This document shows positions 50,092-58,653 of a DNA stretch of 64,000 nucleotides, in pieces. The DNA comes from Micromonospora sp. CB01531 (GTDB lineage: Bacteria; Actinomycetota; Actinomycetes; Mycobacteriales; Micromonosporaceae). Under the pieces are notes generated by a model that ran no database searches, was not told the origin of the DNA, and was given only the letters and a program-made list of their open reading frames with translations. The stretch is from contig NZ_LWLS01000069.1 of NCBI RefSeq assembly GCF_001905095.1, positions 86,739-150,738 on the forward strand, read 5' to 3'. A program made the translations under genes and the position numbers. The stretch's first letter is position 1. Each line of letters opens with the position of its first letter.

Positions 50092-50604
50092 TCAGGCCAG
50101 GGCGAGGCGGAAGCCGACCCCACGGACCGCGTGGATCGCCGCCCGGGCGTCCAGCCAGGCGAGCTTGCGCCGTACGCGGCGCACCACCGAATGCATGTCG
50201 GAGCCGCGGCCGAGGTGCTCGTTGCCCCAGACCTTCAGGTGCAGCTGCTCGTAGGTCCACACCTGTCCGGGCGTACCGACCAGGCATACCAGGAAATCGT
50301 GCTCCAGCGGCGTGATATCGATCTCGCGCTCCAGCCAGCGCAGCACCCGTCGGTCGGAGTCGACGATCAGTTCGGGTGGTGGCGGCGGACCGGTCTCCAC
50401 GGCGTCGACGATCGCGGTTTGGCCAGCCGGTGGGGTCCCGGCGGTCCCGGGTGCCCCGGCCGCGTCGAGGAACTCCCGTGCCTGCTGGACGGTCGAGACG
50501 ATCAGAAAGGCCTCCGTCCCGCCGAGCAGCTGTGCGAGTTGCCGGCGTTCGGCCGGCGAGGACGCGATGCCGATGACCAAGGATTCGCTCGGGATTGCCC
50601 TCAT
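50092..50604 (-). CDS. OmpR-like winged-helix regulator, paralogue B
   Basis: A 170-aa regulator from the ATG at 50604 (preceded by GGAAGGGG). The organisation matches paralogue A: a degenerate receiver-like N-terminus (LVIGIASSPAERRQLAQLLG, compare SPAERLRLAERL), a Gly/Pro-rich linker and a C-terminal winged helix (ITPLEHDFLVCLVG, WTYEQLHLKVWG, SVVRRVRRKL, AVRGVGFRLALA). No phospho-acceptor Asp. It converges on the subtilase gene. The 750-base gap up to folE (50605-51354) holds no gene I can support; TATAGT at 50962-50967 is a -10-like box without a partner, and a 67-codon frame ending at 51240 lacks support. Confidence 0.82.
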   Translation of the reverse strand: MRAIPSESLVIGIASSPAERRQLAQLLGGTEAFLIVSTVQQAREFLDAAGAPGTAGTPPAGQTAIVDAVETGPPPPPELIVDSDRRVLRWLEREIDITPLEHDFLVCLVGTPGQVWTYEQLHLKVWGNEHLGRGSDMHSVVRRVRRKLAWLDARAAIHAVRGVGFRLALA

Positions 50605-51354
50605 CCCCCCACCCCTTCCGGTTCCCGACCCGTTCTGGGATGTTTCTCCTGCAACGCCAATCAATTGGCGTTCTTACGTGCTAGTGCCCGTTTGGCGTAA
50701 AGTATCCGCTGATCGGCGAGTCAGTAGTCGATTGTGGACAGCAATTTTTGAAACGTGGTCGTCACTTTTTTTGGGCGGCCACTGCTCGCGGTGGATGGCG
50801 AACCCGGTCTCCGCTGCTCGCCTGGTGCATGGCCCCGGCCCCCCACCGCTCAGGGTGGTCCCTGATGCTGTTTTCCGGTGCTGCCGAGATGTCACTCCGG
50901 GTGCTCGTGCTGCCTCTCTTCAGGCGTTTCGGCGCCGCGTCGTTGATCAAGACGCCGTTGGTATAGTAATGCACTTCGATGTAACGGGCAACGTCCGATG
51001 TGCACCTTGCATTTGTGATAGCCGATACCGGTTTGAGTGTTCGAATACCGATTGTTCCGGTCGCTCAGGAGCGTGGCCGCGGAGACCGATCGGACCCGGG
51101 GCGGGGGAGGCCGGTACCCCGCGAGCGGATGCCGGCGCACGCTCGTCGTTCGCGCCGACTCCCGCTCCGAGGGGTCCTTCGAGCGCGCCCAGGCCCTGCT
51201 GGTGGGCGACGATCTGCCCGCGCCGGATTTTCGCCAGTGAGCGCTATTGAAATTCCGGCGCAAGCGCGCCAGGATGGCGACGAAGAGCAACCATCCCTGG
51301 TGAAGACGGAGGTTGCGGCGTGGCACCTGCACACCGCACTCGGAGGTGGCTGAC

Positions 51355-51948
51355 GTGAGCATCGCACCGGCCCAACGCCGCGTCGACCAGCGACCAGTGC
51401 TCGACCTGGTCGCCGCCGAACAGGCCGCCGCCCGGTTCCTGGCCGCACTCGACATCGACCTGGACTCGGAGAGCCTGCGCGACACTCCCCGCCGAATGGC
51501 CCGGGCGTACGCCGAACTGCTCACCGCACGTCCGTTCGACCTGACCACGTTTCCGAACGACGAGGGCTACGACGAACTCGTCCTGGCTCGATCCATCCCG
51601 ATCCGGTCGGTCTGCGAACACCACCTGCTGCCCTTCGTCGGTGTCGCACACGTCGGCTACCTGCCCGGCGAGCGGATCCTCGGACTGTCCAAGCTCGCCC
51701 GCGTGGTGGAACTCTTCGCCCACCGCCCGCAGGTGCAGGAGCGGCTGACCAAGCAGGTAGCCGACTGGCTGGCCCTCGAACTGGCACCCAAGGGCGTCGG
51801 CGTCGTCATCGAGGCCGAGCACCTGTGCGTGACCCTGCGGGGCGTACGGGCCGCCGGCGCCACCACCGTGACGTCCACCCTGCTCGGCGCCCTACGAGAC
51901 GACCCCCGCTCCAGAGGCGAGTTCTTCTCCCTCACCGGCGCCCACTGA
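51355..51948 (+). CDS. folE: GTP cyclohydrolase I
   Basis: A 197-aa enzyme converting GTP to dihydroneopterin triphosphate, the first step of folate and pterin synthesis. SVCEHHLLPFVGVAHVGY carries the zinc Cys and the catalytic His pair; LGLSKLARVVELFAHRPQVQ and the second zinc Cys in EAEHLCVTLRGVR are standard. The GTG at 51355 follows GGAGG at eight bases. It is slightly shorter than housekeeping FolE (about 200-220). No other folate genes are near; a flavoprotein gene follows by 17 bases, so a specialised pterin or deazapurine use, or a second folE copy, is possible. Confidence 0.93.
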   Translation: MSIAPAQRRVDQRPVLDLVAAEQAAARFLAALDIDLDSESLRDTPRRMARAYAELLTARPFDLTTFPNDEGYDELVLARSIPIRSVCEHHLLPFVGVAHVGYLPGERILGLSKLARVVELFAHRPQVQERLTKQVADWLALELAPKGVGVVIEAEHLCVTLRGVRAAGATTVTSTLLGALRDDPRSRGEFFSLTGAH

Positions 51949-51965
51949 CCGAACTGGAGAGCGGC

Positions 51966-53219
51966 ATGGAAAGCAGCGACACCTTCGTCATCGTCGGTGC
52001 CGGCCTCGCCGGCGCCAAGGCCGCCCAGACCCTGCGCGAGGAGGGCTTCGCCGGCCGCGTCATCCTGCTCGGCGCCGAACCCGAACGGCCCTACGAGCGG
52101 CCACCGCTGTCCAAGGGCCTGCTGCTCGGGACCACGGGGTGGCTGGACGCGTACGTGCACGACCCCGGCTGGTACGCCGCGAACGACGTCGAGCTGCGGA
52201 CGGCGACCAGGGTCACCGCCGTCGACCGCGACCTCCGCCAGGTCGTGCTCGACACCGGCGAACGGCTCGGATACGACAAACTGCTGCTGACCACCGGCTC
52301 CACGCCCCGCCGACTGGACGTCCCCGGCGCCGACCTGGACGGCGTGCGGTACCTGCGCACGCTGGACGACTCCGCCGAGATCAGCACAGCCCTCGTCGGC
52401 GGCGCCCGCGTCGTGGTCATCGGTGCCGGCTGGATCGGCCTGGAGGTCGCCGCCGCCGCCCGCCAGTACGGCGCCGCCGTCACGGTGGTGGAGACCGCCG
52501 ACCTGCCGTTGCAGCGGGTGCTCGGTAACGAGGTCGCCCGGGTCTTCGCCGACCTGCACCGCGGCCACGACGTCACCTTCCACTTCGGCGTCGGAGTCCA
52601 GGAGATGCGCGGCGCGGGGCGGGTCTCCTCGGTGCTGCTGACCGACGGCACCGAACTGCCCGCCGACACCGTCGTCGTCGGCGTGGGCATCCAACCCGAC
52701 ACGAAACTGGCCGAGGCGGCCGGCCTGAAGGTGGACAACGGGATCGTCACCGACGCCCGGCTGCGTACCTCCGACCCCCACATCTACGCCGCCGGCGACG
52801 TGGCCAACGCCCACCACCCGCTGCTCGACCGGCAGCTGCGGGTGGAGCACTGGGCGAACGCGCTCAACGGCGGCCCCGCCGCGGCCCGGTCCATGCTGGG
52901 CCAGCAGGTCGAGTACGACAGGTTGCCGTACTTCTTCTCCGACCAGTACGACCTAGGCATGGAGTACTCGGGGTGGGTGGACCCGCGCGGCTACGACCGG
53001 GTGGTGTTCCGTGGCGACCCGGCCGTGGTGGGCGGCCGGGCGCCGGAGTTCCTGGCGTTCTGGGTCTCTGACGGCAGGGTGCTGGCCGGGATGAACGCCA
53101 ACGTCTGGGACGTGACCGACCAGATCCAGGCGTTGGTGCGGGCGGGCCACCGGGGCCGGGCCGTCGACCTGGACCGGCTCGCCGACCCGCAGGTGCCGCT
53201 GGGCGACCTGCTGTCCTGA
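51966..53219 (+). CDS. FAD-dependent ferredoxin-reductase-like flavoprotein
   Basis: A 417-aa class II pyridine-nucleotide disulphide oxidoreductase-type protein. FAD site FVIVGAGLAGAKAAQTL, NAD site VVVIGAGWIGLEVAAAARQYG, second FAD motif HIYAAGDVANAHHPL, and a reductase C-terminal domain (residues ~320-405). PYERPPLSKGLLLG is the typical ferredoxin-reductase motif of the BphA4/RubB group. It passes electrons from NAD(P)H to a ferredoxin or rubredoxin. The ATG lies 17 bases after folE with GGAGAG before it. Its redox partner is not encoded nearby. Confidence 0.92.
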   Translation: MESSDTFVIVGAGLAGAKAAQTLREEGFAGRVILLGAEPERPYERPPLSKGLLLGTTGWLDAYVHDPGWYAANDVELRTATRVTAVDRDLRQVVLDTGERLGYDKLLLTTGSTPRRLDVPGADLDGVRYLRTLDDSAEISTALVGGARVVVIGAGWIGLEVAAAARQYGAAVTVVETADLPLQRVLGNEVARVFADLHRGHDVTFHFGVGVQEMRGAGRVSSVLLTDGTELPADTVVVGVGIQPDTKLAEAAGLKVDNGIVTDARLRTSDPHIYAAGDVANAHHPLLDRQLRVEHWANALNGGPAAARSMLGQQVEYDRLPYFFSDQYDLGMEYSGWVDPRGYDRVVFRGDPAVVGGRAPEFLAFWVSDGRVLAGMNANVWDVTDQIQALVRAGHRGRAVDLDRLADPQVPLGDLLS

Positions 53220-53241
53220 CGGCAGGAGCCGGTGCGACGCC

Positions 53242-53886
53242 TCAGGCCGGGCGGACCTGCACGCAGCAGGCGTCGGGCGCGGGGGCCAGCCGCGCGCGCA
53301 GATCCGCCCGGCCGAGCCCGCTGAGCAGCCCGGCGATGAAGGCCTCGTTCAGGCCGCACACCAGCTCGGTCTGCCGGGCGGCGAGGGCGTGGAAGGGGCA
53401 GTTCCGCAGTCGGATCAGCTCCTGCTCGCCGGCCGGCTCGAAGCCCAGATCGGCCAGGACGGCGGCGACCGGCCGGCCGCGGCCGACCTGGCGACCGATC
53501 TCCGCGCCCCGCTGCGCCGCCACGCGGAGAGCGGCCGACCGGGCATCCGTCGGATTCTCGGCGACGGCCTCGGCCAGGATCTCGCCGATCAGCTCGTAGC
53601 GGCGCTCCGGGATGGTCAGGGCAATGGAGCCCGGCGCCGCCTCGTACACCTTCGGTGTCCGACCACGGCCACGCGGCTGGTCGGCCGGAGCCTCGTACCG
53701 CGCGTGCAGCAGCCCGGCGTCGACGAGCTTGTCGAGGTGGAACGCCGCCAGGTTGCGCGAGATCCCCTGCGCCTCGGCGGCCTCGTCCCGGGTCACCGGG
53801 TGGTCCTGGCTCCGGACGTAGTCGTACAGAGCCCGTCGTACCTGGTCGGTGAGGACAGTCACCGCCTGCCAGGGGGCCGTCGCCAT
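53242..53886 (-). CDS. SufR/ArsR-like winged-helix regulator with C-terminal cysteines
   Basis: A 214-aa regulator. The HTH is YDYVRSQDHPVTRDEAAEAQ plus GISRNLAAFHLDKLVDAGLL; the C-terminal half has Cys residues in RLRNCPFHALAAR, ELVCGLNEAF and DACCVQV, spaced as in SufR-type Fe-S or redox-sensing repressors. A flexible Arg/Gly linker (QPRGRGRTPKVYEAA) follows the HTH. It probably senses iron-sulphur or redox state. It converges on the flavoprotein gene (22-bp gap) and is not obviously its regulator. Confidence 0.85.
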   Translation of the reverse strand: MATAPWQAVTVLTDQVRRALYDYVRSQDHPVTRDEAAEAQGISRNLAAFHLDKLVDAGLLHARYEAPADQPRGRGRTPKVYEAAPGSIALTIPERRYELIGEILAEAVAENPTDARSAALRVAAQRGAEIGRQVGRGRPVAAVLADLGFEPAGEQELIRLRNCPFHALAARQTELVCGLNEAFIAGLLSGLGRADLRARLAPAPDACCVQVRPA

Positions 53887-53972
53887 ACCGAGAGTTTATC
53901 ACCAACAGATGTTGTCGAAATTGGCTCTGTCTGCACATCCACCTCCAAGGTCAGGGCGCTGTCGCGTCGCCT

Positions 53973-54959
53973 TCACAGGCGGAAGATCCGGACCACCAGC
54001 CCGGTGTCGTGCAGGGTGTGCGGCGCGACGGCGTGATACGCCCAGGCATGCACCCACGCGTTGCCGGTCCGTACCGTCAGCCAGGTCTTGAATGCACCGG
54101 GCAGGGCGTAGATGAGCAGCACGAACAGGATCGTCAGCACGAACTCGTGCGGCGATCCGTACCGCCCCCAACCCTCGAACACGTGCAGGGCCGCGTAGGT
54201 CAGACCGCCGAGGACCAGCGTGCCGGTCGTGGAGCCGGTGAGACGTGCGTACCGGGGTACGAGGAGGCCCTGCACGAAGATGACGGTGGGCAGGACGGTG
54301 CCGGCCAGGTAGAGCAGGAAGGTCAACGGTGCGCCGACCGCGATCTGCCCGGCAGTCAGCCCGGCGAACGCGTGGCCGAGCACCGCCCACTGGGCCAGCG
54401 ACTCGAGAACCAGCACGACCAGGATGAGCACCACGTCTCCGCGGCGGTCCGCCGAGCGGAGGCAGAGTTGGTGGGTGGTGTACCGCCGGCGGAGCCACAG
54501 GTACGGCAGCAGCGCGTAGGTCAGGCCGTTGTACGTGGCCCAGCCGATTGCCTCGGCCGGACGGATCGGGTCGGTGGTGCCGACCAGCGTGCCGGCAAGG
54601 TGGAAGCCGATCGGATGCCAGCCGACTGCCCGGCCGAGGAGCAGGCCGCCGATCTGCGCGAGGACGCCGTACGCGATGAGCAGCCAGATTTCGCGGTGGG
54701 CGGTGGGGCCCGGGGGGATCCGCTCGGCGATCGCCGGGTCCGACCGCCGGCGGGTGAGTGCATACCCGACGACGCCCAGCAGCAGCAGTTCGACCAGGGT
54801 GAACTGAGCGGCGATTACCTGGCCGGACCCGGACGGCGGGTCATGCTGCGCCGGCCAGTCGAAGGGCGCTTGGTTGGGCGCGAGGAGCAGCACGGCTCCG
54901 TTGACGGCGATCCAGCCGAGGGCCGCGGCAGCCAGCCAGACCCTCTCTCGTCGTGGCAT
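53973..54959 (-). CDS. polytopic membrane protein, CPBP-like
   Basis: A 328-aa protein with about eight TM segments. The last part (TYAALHVFEGWGRYGSPHEF, NAWVHAWAYHAV) has the spaced His residues seen in CPBP/Abi intramembrane proteases, but the EExxR motif is absent, so activity is doubtful. It is divergent from a TetR gene; the operator pair between them suggests direct control by that repressor. Confidence 0.7.
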   Translation of the reverse strand: MPRRERVWLAAAALGWIAVNGAVLLLAPNQAPFDWPAQHDPPSGSGQVIAAQFTLVELLLLGVVGYALTRRRSDPAIAERIPPGPTAHREIWLLIAYGVLAQIGGLLLGRAVGWHPIGFHLAGTLVGTTDPIRPAEAIGWATYNGLTYALLPYLWLRRRYTTHQLCLRSADRRGDVVLILVVLVLESLAQWAVLGHAFAGLTAGQIAVGAPLTFLLYLAGTVLPTVIFVQGLLVPRYARLTGSTTGTLVLGGLTYAALHVFEGWGRYGSPHEFVLTILFVLLIYALPGAFKTWLTVRTGNAWVHAWAYHAVAPHTLHDTGLVVRIFRL

Positions 54960-54976
54960 CCGCCCTCCCCATTTTG

Positions 54977-54992
54977 TAGCACGCCTGTGTTA
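54977..54992. promoter_or_regulatory. TetR operator copy 1 (imperfect)
   Basis: TAGCACGCCTGTGTTA, a TAGCAC-N4-GTGYTA inverted repeat with one mismatch, 27 bp from copy 2. It lies in the 70-base gap between the divergent CPBP-like and TetR genes. Confidence 0.72.
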
Positions 54993-55003
54993 GAACAGCA
55001 ATG

Positions 55004-55019
55004 TAGCACGACTGTGCTA
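55004..55019. promoter_or_regulatory. TetR operator copy 2
   Basis: TAGCACGACTGTGCTA has perfect TAGCAC/GTGCTA arms around GACT. It ends ten bases before the TetR GTG. With copy 1 it should control both divergent genes. Confidence 0.8.
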
Positions 55020-55029
55020 TAAAGGCGAG

Positions 55030-55638
55030 GTGCCGAAGATGGTGGATGCGGAGGCCCGTCGCACGGAGCTCGCGGAGGCGGTGTGGCGGATCGTCATGCG
55101 CGACGGGCTGGAGCAGGCATCGGTGCGCAACGTGGCGCGCGAGGCTGGCCTGTCCATGGGCTCGCTACGGCACTACTTCGCCACCCAGTCCGAGCTGCTC
55201 GGCTTCGCGCTGCGCCTGGTGGGCGACCGGATCGAGGCGCGGCTCCGGGCCGTGGACGTCACGGGCGACCAGCGACGCGTGGTGCTCGCGATGATCGACG
55301 AGATGCTGCCGCTGGACCGGCAGCGGCGCGGCGAGTGTGAGGTGTGGTTGGCGTTCACCGCCCGGGCGGTCGTCGAACCGAGCTTGGCCAGCCTCCGTGA
55401 GGAGATCGACGCACGCCTCGTCGAGGCGTTCCAGATGATGATCAGGCGCTTGGCCGACAGCGGCGCGCTACGACCCGACCTGGATCACACGGTCGAGGCT
55501 GAGCGGCTGTACGCGCTCGTCGACGGGGTGATTCTGCACGCCGTCCTGCAACCCAGCCGGATGTCCGGCCCGGCCGGCAGGGCCGTCGTCGCCACGCATC
55601 TGGCACAGATCGCGCCCGGCGACCCGGGCGGCGTCTGA
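55030..55638 (+). CDS. TetR-family regulator
   Basis: A 202-aa repressor from a GTG at 55030. HTH: LAEAVWRIVMRDGLEQASVR, then NVAREAGLSMGSLRHYFATQ. The C-terminal domain resembles TetR_C_6 (BetI-like) proteins (WLAFTARAVVEPSLASLREE). It is divergent from the membrane protein at 53973 and likely represses it and itself via the twin sites. No ribosome site is strong; the GTG follows AAAGGCGAG. Confidence 0.92.
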   Translation: MPKMVDAEARRTELAEAVWRIVMRDGLEQASVRNVAREAGLSMGSLRHYFATQSELLGFALRLVGDRIEARLRAVDVTGDQRRVVLAMIDEMLPLDRQRRGECEVWLAFTARAVVEPSLASLREEIDARLVEAFQMMIRRLADSGALRPDLDHTVEAERLYALVDGVILHAVLQPSRMSGPAGRAVVATHLAQIAPGDPGGV

Positions 55639-55686
55639 GCGTCATCCATCCTGATGGTGAGTCATTCACGTCGTCGCCTGACGCTG

Positions 55687-56470
55687 TCACCGCGGCGGGC
55701 CCACCTCCACGAGCACCGCGCCCGGCTGCGGCAACTCCAGCTCCAGCACCGTGCTCCCGTCCCGGTCGACGGCGTCCACCGGCTCGGCGCGCAGGGTGTC
55801 GACCGCGCGTAGCGCCGCCCACTGCTCCTCGTCGAGCCACTCGTCGACCCCGAGCCGCTCGGCGAGGGTGGTGATGTCCCCGTGCTCCCGGTCGAGCCGG
55901 GTGACCCGCACCGGCTGCCCGGCCACGCCGTCGATGCTGAGCGCTACCCGGCGGGTCAGCGCGGATCGCCGTCCCGCTTCGACTCGTCCAGCGTCGACGC
56001 CCACACCAGCACCGCGAGCGAACCGTCGGCGCGCCGGCTGGCCCAGGTCTGCACCAGCCCGTCCGCGCCGTCACCGGACGCCCGTACCGGCAGTTCCGTC
56101 TCGCCGAGGCAAGAGAGCAACCACACCGCGTGGTAGCGGGGCTTGGCGATGCCGCCGACGGTGATCAGCCCGAACCCGCCGTGCAGCAGCCGCGGCGGCC
56201 GGCCGAGCTCCTCGAAGTGGTCGCTGGCGACCCAGTACGACAGGGCGTCCACCCGGCCCGCCGCCGAGCGCATGCCGGTGAGCAGGAAGGTCGCCGCGAA
56301 CACCCCGTAGTTGACCGGGTGGAAGTGGGTCGGCGTGACGCCCCACTCGGTCCAGAGGATGCGCGCGTCGGGGCGGCCGAACCGGCGCAGCGTGGGCGCA
56401 GGTCCAGCGGCGGGCTGCCGTACGTGTGGGTGGAGACGAAGTCGACCGGTGCGGGTACGCCAGCTCTCGA
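55687..56470 (-). pseudogene. truncated GH39-like beta-xylosidase relic with two frameshifts
   Basis: The minus strand encodes a GH39-type C-terminal half in three consecutive frames: VDFVSTHTYGSPPLD, then after a 1-base loss near 56397 RILWTEWGVTPTHFHPVNYG and DALSYWVASDHFEE, then after a second loss near 55966 RRVALSIDGVAGQPVRVTRL to the stop at 55687. WTEWG would hold the catalytic nucleophile. The N-terminal half is gone. It belonged to the sugar-uptake locus of which the binding protein at 56745 still survives. Confidence 0.82.
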
Positions 56471-56519
56471 TCGGCCCGGTGCTGCGGCGCAGGGGATCGC
56501 CTGCGCCGCAGAACGGTTG

Positions 56520-56743
56520 TCGGGTCTCAGCTGTTCTTCGCGCCGGGCATGGGGAACTGCTCCAGGCGCATGAGCGGTGCCAGGCGCTGCTTCATGGTGC
56601 CTGGCTGAACGGCTTACGGAGCACGTCGTGGACGAGCGCGTTGCCCAGCGCCGCCATGACCATGCCCTGGTCCGGCGCCAGGTACCGCTTGCACACCTGC
56701 CCGCTGGTCACGTTGACGGTTGCTGCGCGGTGGCGGAGGTCAT
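56520..56743 (-). pseudogene. relics of ABC permease start and an adjoining gene
   Basis: Directly after the binding-protein gene an ATG (56743-56741) begins MTSATAQQPST, a typical sugar-permease N-terminus, but a TGA follows at codon 12. Other frames then give VTSGQVCKRYLAPDQGM, AALGNALVHDVLRKPFS and MKQRLAPLMRLEQFPMPG ending at a stop near 56530, fragments I cannot assign. No TM segments remain, so the permeases of this importer are deleted here. Confidence 0.6.
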
Positions 56744-56744
56744 G

Positions 56745-58016
56745 TCAGCCTCCGGTGCCGATCGCGGTCGCCTTGGTCTGCATCTCCTTGGCGGCGGTGG
56801 CGGGATCGGAGACGCCGCGCACCACCCGCTCGATGCCGTCGTCGAGGACGTCGGCGACCTGCTCCCAGGTGGCGATCGCCGGCGCCGACTTCGCGTCGTT
56901 GAGCTGCTCACCGAACGCCTTCACAAACGGGTCGTCGGCCAGCCTGCCGGACTGCCAGCTCTCCTGCACCGCCGGGAGGCTGCCGACCAGGTCGTACAGC
57001 TTCTGCTGCGCGGCCGGGGTGGTGAGGAACTGGACGAACTTCCAGGCCGTGTCGCGGTTCCTGGACTCCTTGAAGACCGCCAGGTCGGAGCCGCCGATGA
57101 AGGAGGTGCCGGCCTGCTCGTGCGGCATCTGCGCGACGTCCCACTTGCCCTCGAAGCCCGGCCCGCCCTCTCCGCGCAGGATGCCCATGTGCCACGGGCC
57201 GGAGACGAAGGCGCCGACCTCACCCTTGATGAAGCCCCATCCCACCGCCTCGGGGGCGAGATTCGTCGGCGCGAGGCCCTGCCTGAAGAACGAGGCGTAG
57301 TACTCCAGCGCCTTGCGCATCTCCGGGGTGTCGAGGGTGAACTTGCCGTCCTTCATGATGTCGGCGCCGGCCTGCCAGGCGAAGGGCATGAAGCTCTGCC
57401 ACGACTCGGTGCCGCCCGGCTGCAGGTAGATGCCCCACTTGGCGCCGCCCTTTTCCTTCATCGCCTGGGCGAAGTCCGTGAGCCCCTGCCAGTTGGCGGG
57501 CTTCTGCACGCCCGCCTTGGCGGCGAGATCCTTCCGGTGGAAGATCAGCCGGGTCTCGACGTACCACGGGACCCCGTAGGCGGTGCCGTCGACGACGATG
57601 CTGTTCCACGCGCCCCCGAAGAACTTGCTCTTGTCGAACAGGCCGGTGGGGGTGGGGTCGAAGGCGCCCGTCTTGGCGAACTCGCCCATCCAGGTGGTAC
57701 CCACCATGGTGACGTCCGGCGTCTGCCGGCCCGCGATGGCCGTGGCGATCTTGTCGTGCGCCGCGTCGAACGGGAAGGACGTGACGTTGACCTTGGCCTC
57801 GGGATTCTCCTTCATGAAATCCCCGGCGAGCTCGGCGAGCTTTTCGCCCTCGCCGCCCATGGCCCAGACTCTGATCGCGCCCTTGGCCTTGCCGGCCGCG
57901 ATCTCCTTGCCGGCGGGCTGGCCGCCGGAGCCCGAGTCGGCCTCGTCCTGGCCGCAGCCGGTCACCCCTAGCGCGAGGGCGACCACCAGGGCGGTCGCAT
58001 ATCGCAGATGCTTCAT
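56745..58016 (-). CDS. extracellular sugar-binding lipoprotein of the decayed locus
   Basis: A 423-aa CUT1-type binding protein, the only intact gene of its cluster. Signal MKHLRYATALVVALALG and lipobox VTGC; mature GAIRVWAMGGEGEKLAELAG, RQTPDVTMVGTTWMGEFAK, YGVPWYVETRLIFHRKDL, FVSGPWHMGI and TPAAQQKLYDLVGSLPAVQ are family features. Without its permeases it cannot import by itself; it may serve a paralogous transporter or be on the way to loss. Its ATG overlaps the LacI remnant's stop (ATGA), with AAGGTGAGG upstream. Confidence 0.9.
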   Translation of the reverse strand: MKHLRYATALVVALALGVTGCGQDEADSGSGGQPAGKEIAAGKAKGAIRVWAMGGEGEKLAELAGDFMKENPEAKVNVTSFPFDAAHDKIATAIAGRQTPDVTMVGTTWMGEFAKTGAFDPTPTGLFDKSKFFGGAWNSIVVDGTAYGVPWYVETRLIFHRKDLAAKAGVQKPANWQGLTDFAQAMKEKGGAKWGIYLQPGGTESWQSFMPFAWQAGADIMKDGKFTLDTPEMRKALEYYASFFRQGLAPTNLAPEAVGWGFIKGEVGAFVSGPWHMGILRGEGGPGFEGKWDVAQMPHEQAGTSFIGGSDLAVFKESRNRDTAWKFVQFLTTPAAQQKLYDLVGSLPAVQESWQSGRLADDPFVKAFGEQLNDAKSAPAIATWEQVADVLDDGIERVVRGVSDPATAAKEMQTKATAIGTGG

Positions 58017-58534
58017 GGCCTCACCTTCTCGGAGTGGGCGCCGCCGCCCGCCCGGCCCGCGCCGCAGCGGCGCGGGCCGGGCGGGCGGCGGCACCCAGTG
58101 GTGGATGTGGTGGCGGTGCTTGTCGGGCAGCCGCAGCTGTCCCGGGCGGCGAGTTCGGTCGGCAGCACCGGACCGCCGTGCGGGTGCTCGGCATCCCCGG
58201 CGGGGAGCTGTAGCAGCAGCCGGGCGGTCTGCGCGGCCAACTCCCGCACCGGTTGCCGGACGGTCGTCAGCAGCGGGGTGACCAGCGCGGCCATCGGGAT
58301 GTCGTCGAAGCCGGTGATCACGAGGTCCTCCGGTACGTGCAGGCCGCGCCCCGACGCGCCCGACCAGCACCCCAGCGCGGTCTCGCCGTTGGCGTGCTCC
58401 TCGAGGGCTTGCAGCACCCGGCGGCGGGTCTCCTCGGACACCTGGTCGGTGCCGTTGGAGACCCGGGACACCGTCGCGACCGACACCCCGGCCAGGCGAG
58501 CGATCTCCCGGACCGTCAGCCGACTGCTGCTCAT
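58013..58534 (-). pseudogene. internally deleted LacI-family regulator
   Basis: A 173-aa open frame with an intact LacI HTH (VREIARLAGVSVATVSRVSN, VSEETRRRVLQALEE) joined after residue ~53 directly to the C-terminal part of the effector domain (LHVPEDLVITGFDDIPMAAL, LLTTVRQPVRELAAQTARLL). About 150-170 residues normally between these are missing, in frame. The tail after RDSCGCP is Thr/Pro/Arg-rich and translates a hairpin, so the native stop is lost too. It might still bind DNA but not its effector. Confidence 0.82.
58041..58091. terminator. 25-bp GC hairpin inside the regulator's 3' end
   Basis: Positions 58041-58065 pair perfectly with 58067-58091 (arms begin CCGCCGCCCG, end CGGGCGGCGG). 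On the minus transcript it ends 25 bases upstream of the binding-protein ATG. It is probably the former intergenic terminator or attenuator between regulator and transporter genes, now read through by the altered LacI frame. Confidence 0.65.
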
Positions 58535-58653
58535 GCCACCACCGACCCGTTACATTTCGTTCACTAAAAGCGGTTACAGCAGCACCATCGGCAGCTGTGC
58601 CGCAGTTCACCACCGCCCGGCCCGAGACTTCCGGCGACGAGGAGCTGCCCTCG

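Noticed and set aside
51000..51353. 117-codon frame ahead of folE
   Set aside because: Composition changes along its length, there is no ribosome site or family, and it ends directly at the folE ribosome site; treated as intergenic.
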